Shown piece after piece: positions 34,948-48,628 of a DNA stretch of 64,000 nucleotides. Position numbers and translations under genes: made by a program. This DNA comes from Candidatus Eremiobacterota bacterium (GTDB taxonomy: Bacteria > Vulcanimicrobiota > CADAWZ01 > Ess09-12), in assembly GCA_031082125.1 (NCBI GenBank), contig JAVHLM010000001.1, positions 1 to 64,000 of the forward strand, read 5' to 3'. The notes beneath the pieces were generated by a model, which had not been told where the DNA came from, searched no databases, and saw only the letters and a program-made list of their open reading frames with translations. Position 1 is the first letter of the stretch. Every line of letters begins with the position of its first letter.

Positions 34948-36186
34948 ATGCTCACGAGAAGAGAGTTTTTAATGAAAGGCCTGGGAAGTGCCGTGCTCAT
35001 CCCGGGGCTCATAGCGGGCGGGTCGCCCCTTTCAGGAGCTTTTGCCCTTGCGGGAGACCCTGCACCCTCCCATACCCCTCCCACCGAAACAAGCTTCGCC
35101 TGCCTCACCACTTCGGGAAAACCTTATGATATTGGCCTTTCTGTCGGAAGGACCTTTGCAGGGGAGATAGGAATGGGGCTTGAGCGGAGGCAGAAATGGC
35201 TGATAAGGCTCAGAGACTATGCTGAAGGCCCCGGGAAAAAGAACTATGAGACGATGCTCGGAGCCTCGAAGGAGCATGCCTCGCAGGTCATAGAAGAGCT
35301 GAAGGGGTGGGCCTGGGGAAGCGGCGTCGGCTTTGACGATCTCTTCACCGTGAACTGCAATCCTGAGCTGGATGCCTTCATGGAGCGGGACACCGCTGTT
35401 CCCCCCGGGGGCTGCTCAACGGTGGTGGTCTGCGATGAAAAGCGCCTCCTCGTAGTCCACAACGAAGATCACAACTTCAATTATGCCGACCTGATGTTCG
35501 TGATGAAGGCGGCCCCTGAGAGCGGCAATGATTTCCTCTGCCTCTCCTACCCCGATTTCATGGAAGGGAACGCCCCGGCAGTCAACAGGCACGGCATCGT
35601 GCTCACGACGAACTACATAGGCTCACGGGAGGTCAAGGCGGGAATTCCCCGCTATTTCATCCACCGCATGGTGATGGAATCAAAGACAATAGATGAAGCC
35701 CTCAATGCAGCGCAGAATCCCCTGCGGGCTTTCGCGAGCCATCATATCGTCGCTTCCCTGAAGGAGAAAAAGGCTTTTTCCATTGAGCTCACGCCCTCTC
35801 ACGCACAGATAAGAGAGATCAAGGGGCTTTATATCCATACCAACCACCTCATCCTTGACAAAATGAAGGATCTCCCCCAGTTTGACAAGTATGTGAAGCT
35901 TTCCTCGATACCTCGCTACAAGTACCTTTCGAAGACCCTCGGCGCGGTGAAAGACCCCGGGGACATTACCCCTGAGCTTGTAGTGAAGGCAATGTCCTCC
36001 CATGAGGGAAGACCTTTCAGCGTCTGCCGTCATCATGAGGGGGAAGCAGAGGGAGCCACCGTGGCCTGCGCCGTCTTCTCGTCGGAGCACCATGGAGGCG
36101 ATAAGCCCTACGGGATGAAGCTTTACAAGAACAACCCCTGCATGGGCAGGGCAACAGACTACAAACTCAAGGCGCAGAAAAGCTGA
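34948..36186 (+). CDS. Tat-exported C45-family amidase/acyltransferase
   Basis: 412 aa. The N-terminus is a twin-arginine signal (TRREFLMKG, then a hydrophobic stretch to about residue 35). The body matches the C45 acyl-CoA:6-APA acyltransferase/isopenicillin N acyltransferase-like family: GGCSTVVV with likely catalytic Cys156, VVHNEDHN, GIVLTTNYIG. In the classic family this Cys becomes the N-terminal nucleophile after self-cleavage, and the enzyme hydrolyses or transfers amides. Export of a folded hydrolase fits the Tat route. AAGGAG lies 6 nt before the ATG. It is divergent from the D-aminoacylase with 130 nt between starts. Confidence 0.82.
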   Translation: MLTRREFLMKGLGSAVLIPGLIAGGSPLSGAFALAGDPAPSHTPPTETSFACLTTSGKPYDIGLSVGRTFAGEIGMGLERRQKWLIRLRDYAEGPGKKNYETMLGASKEHASQVIEELKGWAWGSGVGFDDLFTVNCNPELDAFMERDTAVPPGGCSTVVVCDEKRLLVVHNEDHNFNYADLMFVMKAAPESGNDFLCLSYPDFMEGNAPAVNRHGIVLTTNYIGSREVKAGIPRYFIHRMVMESKTIDEALNAAQNPLRAFASHHIVASLKEKKAFSIELTPSHAQIREIKGLYIHTNHLILDKMKDLPQFDKYVKLSSIPRYKYLSKTLGAVKDPGDITPELVVKAMSSHEGRPFSVCRHHEGEAEGATVACAVFSSEHHGGDKPYGMKLYKNNPCMGRATDYKLKAQKS

Positions 36187-36191
36187 GAGAT

Positions 36192-38219
36192 TCATCGGAT
36201 GGCAAAGACACCGGCCATGAGCAGCAGGTGATGGACCAGTCCCACGAAGAGGACCGAGAAGGCCAGCACTGCCCCCAGTATGGCAACTGTCCACCGCAGG
36301 CCCAGCTCCCTCTGGATCACGGCAATCGTCGCGAGGCATGGAAGATAGAGGGTGTTGAAGAGCGTAAAGGTGAAAAGCTGCTCCCTGGTCATAATATGGA
36401 GGAGATTGTCAATGGAATGCCCTTCCTGGGCCACGGCAAGGGTCACCAGGAATTGCAGCGCAAGCTCCTTGCGGAGTATGGCAAAAAGAAGGGTGAGGCC
36501 CGCAAAGGGAGGCAGCCCGAGCCACCCCTCGATGACGGGTGAGAGGGGCCGCGAGAGCTTCCAGATAAAACCGGTCTCATAAAGCCAGCCCAGCACCATG
36601 CTTCCGGCTACGACAATAGGCGTGGCAATCCACACGAAATCGGCAAAGCGCACCCATGTCTTTTTGACGACCGTGCCCATGTGGGGGTACCTGAGGGGAA
36701 AGACCTCCATGACAAAGCCTTCCGATTCACCGCTCGTGTAGCGGTGCATGAGCATCCCTGCCCCCACCACGATGGCGCCGTCAATGAAAAATATCAAGAG
36801 CGCCCATCCCCACCCCAGGAACCTTGACACCGCGCCGATTATCACGGCAGTCCTGGCGCTGCACGATATGAGGACTATCAGAATGATCGCGATGACCCTC
36901 TCCCTTTTCGACGTCAGGATCCTTGTGCCGATTACGGCGGGCACGTTGCATCCTATGGCTGCAGCCAGGGGGATGAAAGCCCTCCCATGGAGGCCCACGG
37001 CATGGAGGAACCTGTCCACGAGGAATGCCGCAGCGTTCAGATAACCGGTATCTTCAAGGAAAGAGAGAAGGAAATAGAAGATCAGCACATAGGGGATCCC
37101 CACGCTCACCGCGGCAAGAAGGCCGTCGTCAAAGCCCCACCTGAGTATCTTTGCCCACAGGGAGGCATGGGCGATCCCGGTAATGACGGCATTGATGGGG
37201 GGAGAGAGCCACGCTGACCAGAGGGTGGTAAGGCCGTCAGAAAGGGTGTTCCCGCCCTCAAAAAGGATGAAGACGATAAGGCCGAACACGGCGAAGAGAA
37301 GAGGGAAGCCCATGACAGGGTCCGTGGAGAGCTTCCAGAGCATGTTGGCTTTCTTTTTCTTCTGCCTCGCCTGTACCGATGAAGCGATCTCCCCCGCGAT
37401 GCCATGGCGCTCCCTTATTATCCAGAGAGAGGCGTTCTCGCCATGGATGTCCTGGATCTTTCTCCAGGCATTTCCCAGCAGCAAGAAGACCTCCTCTCTT
37501 CCCGGCATGCTCTCAAGGAACTCCAGGAACTGCAGATCCCCTTCAAGAAGGAGAAGGGCGCAGGCCTTGTACGAGAGGGGATAGGGAAACCCTATATGAA
37601 GCCTCTCAAGGGCGGCGGCAATACTGTCTATCTCATGCTCAATATCGGTTCCATAATTATGGCGCCGCATGCAGGTTTCCACGGTGCATTCCGGCTTGAG
37701 GGCTTCATGCATGAGCTCCTCGATCCCCTGGCCGTATACTGCCGAAGTGGCAATCACCTTCACTCCCGTGTACTTCTCCAGCTTCTTTATGTCGGTCTGA
37801 AGACCGCTCTTCTCGGCCACATCGGAGAGGTTGAGGGCGGCAATGACAGGGAAGCCCATATCAACAAGCTGCAGCAGCATGTAGAGATTGCGGGCAAGAT
37901 TGGTGGAATCCAGCACCATGATGACCGCGTCGAACCTGTTTTCCAGCAGGGTCTGGCGCGCCACGTACTGGTCATCGGAGATACATCCGAGAGAATAGAT
38001 GCCGGGAAGGTCAATAATGCCTGCAGAGACATCGCCTATGCGGGTGCTTCCCAGGTTGAGCTCCACGGTTTTTCCAGGGTAATTGGCGGTCATCACGCCA
38101 AGGCCCGTGAGATGGTTGAAGATCGTGGATTTTCCCACGTTGGGATTTCCTGCAAGGGCCACCAGGCAGCTTGTCTTCTCCCTGAGGGCGCTGATTTCTT
38201 TAAGAGTATTGTCAGTCAA
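36192..38219 (-). CDS. feoB: ferrous iron transporter FeoB
   Basis: 675 aa: a G-protein domain with G1 GNPNVGKS (24-31), IDLPGIYSL (G3) and NLSD (G4), then the gate-forming membrane domain with NVPAVIGTRIL and many helices to the end. FeoB moves Fe2+ into the cytoplasm. It is somewhat shorter than E. coli FeoB (773 aa). The start is TTG, with GGTGGAA a few nt upstream. It is the second gene after the DtxR-type regulator (54-nt gap), and there is no separate feoA; the SH3-like FeoA domain is fused to the regulator. It converges on the C45 gene. Confidence 0.93.
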   Translation of the reverse strand: MTDNTLKEISALREKTSCLVALAGNPNVGKSTIFNHLTGLGVMTANYPGKTVELNLGSTRIGDVSAGIIDLPGIYSLGCISDDQYVARQTLLENRFDAVIMVLDSTNLARNLYMLLQLVDMGFPVIAALNLSDVAEKSGLQTDIKKLEKYTGVKVIATSAVYGQGIEELMHEALKPECTVETCMRRHNYGTDIEHEIDSIAAALERLHIGFPYPLSYKACALLLLEGDLQFLEFLESMPGREEVFLLLGNAWRKIQDIHGENASLWIIRERHGIAGEIASSVQARQKKKKANMLWKLSTDPVMGFPLLFAVFGLIVFILFEGGNTLSDGLTTLWSAWLSPPINAVITGIAHASLWAKILRWGFDDGLLAAVSVGIPYVLIFYFLLSFLEDTGYLNAAAFLVDRFLHAVGLHGRAFIPLAAAIGCNVPAVIGTRILTSKRERVIAIILIVLISCSARTAVIIGAVSRFLGWGWALLIFFIDGAIVVGAGMLMHRYTSGESEGFVMEVFPLRYPHMGTVVKKTWVRFADFVWIATPIVVAGSMVLGWLYETGFIWKLSRPLSPVIEGWLGLPPFAGLTLLFAILRKELALQFLVTLAVAQEGHSIDNLLHIMTREQLFTFTLFNTLYLPCLATIAVIQRELGLRWTVAILGAVLAFSVLFVGLVHHLLLMAGVFAIR

Positions 38220-38273
38220 TGTATTCCACCGGAGGCAGAAGCGGTGCTTCTCCCGCTATCCTTTGCCGTGTTT

Positions 38274-38945
38274 TCAGGCGCCTGCCTTTTCTTCAATCTT
38301 CCTTACCCAGATGTTGTCGGCTATCTCTTTTCCCAGGGCATAGCATGCCCCTCCTATCTTCACAAGGAAAGCACCGTTAAAAGGCGCCACCTGGTCTATG
38401 TGAATCCTTGCATGGGGTATAAGGCCCAGCGTGGCGAGGTACTGGAGGAGGCCCGGCGAGTGCTCGGCCACTTTCATGACCTCCGCTGAATCATCGGAGG
38501 AGAGCTCCGAGAGCTTCAGGTGCTTTTCCTGCTTTATGATTCCATGCCTGTCAGGGATGGGATGGCCATGAGGGCAATAGGCCGGGTGCTTAAGGAACTC
38601 CTCGAGGGCATCGGCCACACGGTCGGACAGGATGTGCTCAAACCTGCAGGCGTCTTCATGGACCTCATCCCAGGGGATGCCGAGGACGTCCACAAGAAAC
38701 TTCTCCGCGAGCCGGTGCTTCCTTATGATGTCGATGGCCCGCATGTTCCCCTCTGTGGTCAGGGTGATTTCTTTTTTCCTGTCCTGGCTTGCAAGGCCCT
38801 CCTTGATGAGCTTCCTCACCTTTTCACATACCGCTCCAGGTGAAAGCCTGAGGTCTGTGGCAAGCCTCTTCAGCGTCGCCGGAGTGCCTTCATTGCCCAG
38901 CTTGTAAAGGGATTCAACATATTCATCGGTGCTCTCTGATTTCAT
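38274..38945 (-). CDS. DtxR-family iron-dependent repressor with FeoA-like domain
   Basis: 223 aa: a winged helix (1-65), a dimerisation/metal domain with HEDACRFEHILSD (Cys100, Glu103, His104 match the primary iron site of DtxR/IdeR; MntR proteins lack this Cys) and KHPAYCPHGHPIPD, then a C-terminal FeoA/SH3-like domain. It is expected to bind DNA with Fe2+ and repress its own operon with feoB. The promoter and palindromic operator upstream fit this. GAGG lies 8 nt before the ATG. Confidence 0.9.
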   Translation of the reverse strand: MKSESTDEYVESLYKLGNEGTPATLKRLATDLRLSPGAVCEKVRKLIKEGLASQDRKKEITLTTEGNMRAIDIIRKHRLAEKFLVDVLGIPWDEVHEDACRFEHILSDRVADALEEFLKHPAYCPHGHPIPDRHGIIKQEKHLKLSELSSDDSAEVMKVAEHSPGLLQYLATLGLIPHARIHIDQVAPFNGAFLVKIGGACYALGKEIADNIWVRKIEEKAGA

Positions 38946-38966
38946 TTTACATGCCTCAAATATTTT

Positions 38967-38980
38967 TTAGGTTTCCCTAA
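38967..38980. promoter_or_regulatory. DtxR-type operator
   Basis: TTAGG-TTTC-CCTAA, a perfect inverted repeat of the TTAGG half-site used by DtxR/IdeR proteins. It lies directly downstream of the -10 box, over the expected transcription start, 21 nt before the regulator's start codon. Repression by blocking RNA polymerase would follow. Confidence 0.75.
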
Positions 38981-38984
38981 TGGA

Positions 38985-39013
38985 ATTATACTGCATGGTG
39001 AAAAAATTGGCAA
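38985..39013 (-). promoter_or_regulatory. promoter of the regulator-feoB operon
   Basis: On the minus strand: TTGCCA (five of six), 17-nt spacer, TATAAT (perfect). The operator begins within 5 nt of the -10 box. Confidence 0.78.
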
Positions 39014-39138
39014 GAACCCCGGGAATGGCGAATCCATCGGAATAGCCATGATCCGGTAAGGAATTGAGCAGAACTGGCGGGAAAACATGAGCCGGTGAAG
39101 CGAGGGGATTTTCATGCTTTATTGAATAGAGTGAAGGT

Positions 39139-41043
39139 ATGAGGAACCTTGGCATTGCCTTCAAGCTCTCCTTCTCCATTCTCCTCTTCACTTCCCTTAT
39201 TGTGATGGGGATATTCATAATCAGCTTCATCTACTCGTGGATCCTTCTGCAGATGGAACTCATAGATGTCGCAAAATACAGCACATCAGCATGTCTCTAT
39301 AAAATGGAGTCCGAGCTTCTTCCCATCGAGAGAACGACCCAGAGCCTCGCTTCTTTTCTTGAGCACTCCCGCCCTGACAGCCCTCAGGTCAGGGACCTCC
39401 TGAAAACCGCTGCCGGGAGCTCAGGGGCGATTACGGGCTTTGCCGTCGCATCAGGGAACGGCAGAGCAGGTGCGGGCAGCTTTGTCAGTTACGGCAAAGA
39501 CCGGTCCCGCTTCGCCGAAAGCAAAGAGAGCCCTGAAAAGCTCTCCCGGGAGGAATGGTACAGGATGCCCCGGGAGCGGGGCACACCCTCCTGGAGCGAG
39601 CCCTACGGCTCCCCCGGGGGCAGAGCCGTCATGGCCACCTATTCGGTGCCTTTTTACCTCACCATGAAAGGCACAAGGCAGTTCGAGGGAGTCGCTGCCG
39701 CCGAAGTTTCACTCGCCCCTCTCCAGGAGATTATTTCCTCCATGAAGGCAGGAGGCAACAGCTACAGTTTTCTCATTTCAGGCAAAGGCACATTCATTTT
39801 CCATCCCGATGAGAGGCTGGCGATGAAAGAGTCGCTGTTCTCCCTTCCCGAGGAGCTCTCATCTCCAGAGCTGAGCGATCTTGGAAGAGATATGCTCAGG
39901 GAGGCCTCTGAAAAACCCCGGGGCTTTTTTGATTCTCACACAAAGCAATACGCAAGCCTTATGTATGCCCCCCTGGGCTCCACGGGATGGTCCCTGGGCA
40001 TGGTGTTCAATAACAGGGAGCTTATGAGCAGGATCCTTGAGCTGGCCCGGAAAGTATTCACACTGTTCTTTGCAGGATGCGCTCTACTGCTCGTGGTGAC
40101 CATTCTCGTAGCCCGCACCATCACAAAGCCTCTCCGCGTGCTTGCCCAGAGGACCGGTGAGGTTGCCAGGGGGAACCTGGACTTTGAGCTTGTTCCCCTT
40201 GCCTCCAAGGACGAGGTGGGCCAGCTCACCGATCGCTTTATCTCCATGCGCGACAGCCTCAAGAATTACATAAAAGAGCTTACCGAGACCACGGCGGCCA
40301 AGGAGAGGATGGAAAGCGAGCTCAAGGTGGCCCACGAGATCCAGATGGGCATGCTTCCCAAAAAATTCCCCCCTTTCCCCGAGAGGCCGGAATGTGACAT
40401 TTACGCCTTCATGAAGCCTGCCAGGGCCGTGGGCGGAGACTTTTTTGACTTTTTCTTCATCGACGGGAGCCACCTTCTTATGGTAATAGGCGACGTGGCG
40501 GGAAAGGGAGTCCCCGCTGCGCTCCTCATGGCCAAGGTGTGCACTTTCATAAGGACCATTGCCTATGAATGCCGCGATCCCCAGGTCATCCTCGACAGGG
40601 TGAACAAGGAAATCTCCATTGACAACGATTCATGCATGTTTGTCACGATCTTCTGCGCCCTGCTGGATGTAAGAAGCGGGGAAATGATCTATTCAAACGG
40701 CGGCCATAACAAGCCCCTTCTGGTCAGGGAATCCGGCGAGGTGGGCTTCCTCGGGGGAGCAGGCTGCGAGGCCGTGGGAATTGATGAAGACGCCGCTTTC
40801 AGGAATGAGGCCATTACCTTCAAGAGGAATGACCGGCTTGTATTGTACACTGACGGCGTGACAGAGGCTTTCAATGTGTCGGCAGAGCTCTATTCCAATG
40901 ACAGGCTTTGCAAGATTGTAAAGGACCACTTCAGCGCAGGTTCAATGTATCTTGTCCAGGCTGTCGCGCAGGATGTGCAGGCCTTTGCGGGAAAGGCGGA
41001 ACAGTCTGATGACATCACCGTCATGGTGCTCCAGTATAACTGA
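39139..41043 (+). CDS. membrane receptor with SpoIIE/RsbU-type phosphatase
   Basis: A 634-aa protein: membrane helix (7-37), an extracytoplasmic sensor domain of dCache type (about 38-305), a second helix (about 306-330), HAMP, and a PP2C-like SpoIIE phosphatase. The phosphatase part shows GGDFFDFF, IGDVAGKGVPAALLMAK, NGGHNKPLL, YTDGVTEA and SDDITVMVL, which carry the metal-binding acids. Such receptors dephosphorylate an anti-sigma antagonist and thereby release a sigma factor; no antagonist or anti-sigma gene lies next to it. The ligand is unknown. GTGAAGG is only 1-2 nt from the ATG. Confidence 0.88.
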   Translation: MRNLGIAFKLSFSILLFTSLIVMGIFIISFIYSWILLQMELIDVAKYSTSACLYKMESELLPIERTTQSLASFLEHSRPDSPQVRDLLKTAAGSSGAITGFAVASGNGRAGAGSFVSYGKDRSRFAESKESPEKLSREEWYRMPRERGTPSWSEPYGSPGGRAVMATYSVPFYLTMKGTRQFEGVAAAEVSLAPLQEIISSMKAGGNSYSFLISGKGTFIFHPDERLAMKESLFSLPEELSSPELSDLGRDMLREASEKPRGFFDSHTKQYASLMYAPLGSTGWSLGMVFNNRELMSRILELARKVFTLFFAGCALLLVVTILVARTITKPLRVLAQRTGEVARGNLDFELVPLASKDEVGQLTDRFISMRDSLKNYIKELTETTAAKERMESELKVAHEIQMGMLPKKFPPFPERPECDIYAFMKPARAVGGDFFDFFFIDGSHLLMVIGDVAGKGVPAALLMAKVCTFIRTIAYECRDPQVILDRVNKEISIDNDSCMFVTIFCALLDVRSGEMIYSNGGHNKPLLVRESGEVGFLGGAGCEAVGIDEDAAFRNEAITFKRNDRLVLYTDGVTEAFNVSAELYSNDRLCKIVKDHFSAGSMYLVQAVAQDVQAFAGKAEQSDDITVMVLQYN

Positions 41044-41098
41044 GCCTTACCCCGCCCTCCCGGCACCTTGAGAGTCGCCTGATTGTCCCCCATGATTC

Positions 41099-41127
41099 TT
41101 GCTCCTCAGAGAGCTTTCTGGTATAAT
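41099..41127 (+). promoter_or_regulatory. likely promoter of the membrane protein gene
   Basis: TTGCTC, 17-nt spacer, TATAAT (41122-41127); the -10 is perfect and the -35 matches three of six. Leader about 60 nt to the start at 41193. Confidence 0.45.
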
Positions 41128-41192
41128 TCTTTATATGCCGGAGGGGAAATATCACAGCCTCTCCTTGGTCAGCACAGGTGAGGAGGCTCTCG

Positions 41193-42188
41193 ATGGCGGA
41201 GGGTGAAAGGGTAAAGAAACGTCACCAGGTGGCACTTTTTGCCATAGGCACCCTGCTTCTCTTTGTGGTGGCAATGCTCCCCTTTATCCTCTCGAGCGCC
41301 TTTGAGGACATCCTGGGCTCTCCTCAGGGCCATATATTCACCATACCTTCTACTGAGGCAGCAGCCGAATCGCCCGAGCACTTCCACGTGCGCATCGACA
41401 TCGCTTCCATTGACGAGCTCGAGCAGGTCCTGATTCTGCGGGTCTCCATCAGGCGGGATTTCCTCAAGAAGCCAGAATGGAACGGGAGGGTCGTGCTTTT
41501 TTCCATTCTCAACATTTCGGCGCAGGGCGACCTTCCCCCCTCTGCTTATGCGGACTTCCCCAGCAACGAGTTCTGCTCTTCACAGACCATACAGCTCCCC
41601 GTCCGCGGGCAGCCTTTGCGCTATCCTTTCGATTCCTATGACTTCGATCTTGGCATACTGATGCAGGGTGTTTACCCCGACGGAACAATTGAAACGGCAA
41701 CGGCCGACCAGGTAAAGGGCCGTGTCTACGTGCAGCTCAGCGAGCACCTGGCGCGCCTGAGCATGAAAAAGCCCCTCGATATCGATCCTCAGAAGGTCAG
41801 CGGCCCAAGCGAGCGCTGCAGATACCTTTACGTGGAGAGAATATCGCTCCACCGCCCCCTCTACCTCAAGGTCCTCTCGGTGCTCCTCGTGCTCCTCGTG
41901 GCTGCGGCGGCCTCCTATGCCGTGTTCATGAGACCCCTCAGTGAATTGATCGTGAACTCCGGCGCCCTTGTGCTGGGCGTGTGGGGCATCAGGTCCATTC
42001 TCGTATCGGGAGCCACCTATTTCGTTACGGCAGTGGACCTTGCGCTGATGGCTGTCATCCTTTTTCTCCTTGTAGCCATCAGCGTGCGGACCTTCCAGTT
42101 CTTCAAGGAGAAGTGCGGGGTGAGCCTGCCATGGTGGGAGAGCAAAAGGGAGTGCCTGCCGCCTTCGGGGGAACATGAAGAGCTGTAA
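41193..42188 (+). CDS. DUF4436-like membrane protein
   Basis: 331 aa: an N-terminal helix (VALFAIGTLLLFVVAMLPFIL), a beta-rich extracytoplasmic domain of roughly 190 residues containing RYPFDSYDFDLGI, then three helices in the C-terminal half. The YPFDSY line and layout resemble the DUF4436 family, of unknown function; the match is a recollection, not a search. GGAGG lies 6 nt before this ATG, so the longer frame (15 nt upstream) is rejected. Confidence 0.6.
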   Translation: MAEGERVKKRHQVALFAIGTLLLFVVAMLPFILSSAFEDILGSPQGHIFTIPSTEAAAESPEHFHVRIDIASIDELEQVLILRVSIRRDFLKKPEWNGRVVLFSILNISAQGDLPPSAYADFPSNEFCSSQTIQLPVRGQPLRYPFDSYDFDLGILMQGVYPDGTIETATADQVKGRVYVQLSEHLARLSMKKPLDIDPQKVSGPSERCRYLYVERISLHRPLYLKVLSVLLVLLVAAAASYAVFMRPLSELIVNSGALVLGVWGIRSILVSGATYFVTAVDLALMAVILFLLVAISVRTFQFFKEKCGVSLPWWESKRECLPPSGEHEEL

Positions 42189-42354
42189 TAATATGACGGC
42201 CCTTCTCAGGCCTGAAGCACCTGAAAGGAGACCTGAAGCCAGATAAAAGGTGCTCACGTCACCCCCGGCGAATTTTCCATGCTCGGCTGGTTTCCAGGAG
42301 CGGCACTCTGACAGGCCGGCCATTCAGCACTAATCGCGCCAGGAGGAGAACCCT

Positions 42355-47386
<5,032 letters not shown>

Positions 47387-47411
47387 ATGGCATTTAATTT
47401 TCTCTGTCGCC

Positions 47412-47440
47412 TTCTTATCACCTTCAAGGTATGCTATAAT
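47412..47440 (+). promoter_or_regulatory. possible promoter of the aminotransferase gene
   Basis: TTCTTA, 17-nt spacer, TATAAT (47435-47440). Perfect -10, weak -35; leader of about 25 nt. Confidence 0.4.
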
Positions 47441-47470
47441 CTAGATCAGGATTTCCAGGGAGCACTCACC

Positions 47471-48625
47471 ATGGCCGTCAATGAAATCGCCCTCATCAGC
47501 AGGATCAGGAAGCTTTTCCCCGTGGCAGGGAAAAGCCTCTATCTCAACCATGCCGCCGTTTCCCCCTATTCCACAAGAGTGGCGAAGGAAATGAAGAATT
47601 TTATCAGGGCGCGGACCTTCAGCGACAACGTGGACCTTTACCCGTCACTGATGGAAAAGGTGGAAGCAGCACGCTTGCAGATAGCGCAGCTCATCGGGGC
47701 GCCTCCCGACCTGGTTGCCCTTGTGAAAAATACCTCGGAAGGCCTTAACATACTGGCAGAGAGCCTCCCTCTCAAAGCCGGTGACAGGGTCCTCCTCTTT
47801 GAAAGGGAATTTCCCGCCAATATCTATCCCTTTCTTAACCTGAAGCGCCGGGGTATTGAAATTGACTTTGCAAGGGAAAAAGGGAACTGCTTCACCATCG
47901 AGGAGGTGGAAAGGGCACTCACTCCCCGCACGCGCCTCCTTTCAGTAAGCCATGTGGAATTCCTCACTGGCTTCAGGCACGACCTTGCCGCCATGGGCAG
48001 GCTCCTGAGGGAGAGGGGCATCGTCTTCTGCGTGGATGCCATTCAGAGCGCCGGTGCCGTGCCGATAAATGTGGAGAAGATGCACATTGACTTCATTTCC
48101 TGCGGCGGCCAGAAGTGGCTTATGGGCCCTATGGGGACGGGATTCATTTACATGAGCGCCCCCCTTCTCGAGGGGCTTGATCCTGTTTTTGCCGGGTGGC
48201 TTGCCGTTGAGAACTCATGGGACTTTTTCGGCTACCAGCTCAAGTGGCTTCCCTCGGCCCGGCGCTACGAGGGGGGAACGCAGAATTTCATCGGCGCCCT
48301 GGGCCTGCTCCGATCCGTGGAGCTTCTGAACAGCGTGGGAGAAGAGCTGAGGGAGAAGAGGATTCTTGAAAACACGGGGAGGCTCATTTCCGGCCTCAAG
48401 GAGCGGGGCATTGAGGTCATCACCCCGGAGGAACTTCACAGGAGAGCCGGTATAGTCACTTTCCGCGTCGAAAAACCTGAGCACATTTTCCAGGAGCTCA
48501 CAAAACACAAAGTGTACATTGCACTCCGCGAGGGCCTGCTTCGAGTCTCGCCCCATTTCTACAATACGCTCGAGGAGATGGACCGCTTCATTGAATCACT
48601 TGACTGCTGCCTCGCCTCCCTTTAG
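47471..48625 (+). CDS. class V aminotransferase (cysteine desulfurase-like fold)
   Basis: 384 aa of the class V PLP family: YLNHAAVSPYSTRVAKEM, KNTSEGLNILAESL, SVSHVEFLTGFRHDL, FCVDAIQSAGAVPIN, and the PLP lysine Lys215 in CGGQKWLMGPMG, with VRVSPHFYNT-like GLLRVSPHFYNTLEEMDRF at the end. The family covers cysteine desulfurases, serine-glyoxylate aminotransferases, kynureninase and isopenicillin N epimerase-like enzymes. There is no obvious mobile-loop catalytic Cys, so I would not call it a desulfurase. GGGAG upstream supports this start over the frame beginning at 47387. It converges on the nitrilase with 3 nt between stops. Confidence 0.82.
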   Translation: MAVNEIALISRIRKLFPVAGKSLYLNHAAVSPYSTRVAKEMKNFIRARTFSDNVDLYPSLMEKVEAARLQIAQLIGAPPDLVALVKNTSEGLNILAESLPLKAGDRVLLFEREFPANIYPFLNLKRRGIEIDFAREKGNCFTIEEVERALTPRTRLLSVSHVEFLTGFRHDLAAMGRLLRERGIVFCVDAIQSAGAVPINVEKMHIDFISCGGQKWLMGPMGTGFIYMSAPLLEGLDPVFAGWLAVENSWDFFGYQLKWLPSARRYEGGTQNFIGALGLLRSVELLNSVGEELREKRILENTGRLISGLKERGIEVITPEELHRRAGIVTFRVEKPEHIFQELTKHKVYIALREGLLRVSPHFYNTLEEMDRFIESLDCCLASL

Positions 48626-48628
48626 CCC

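Noticed and set aside
37404-38489. Plus-strand frame across feoB and the regulator
   Set aside because: It spans two well-recognised minus-strand genes and the gap between them, so it cannot be a real protein.
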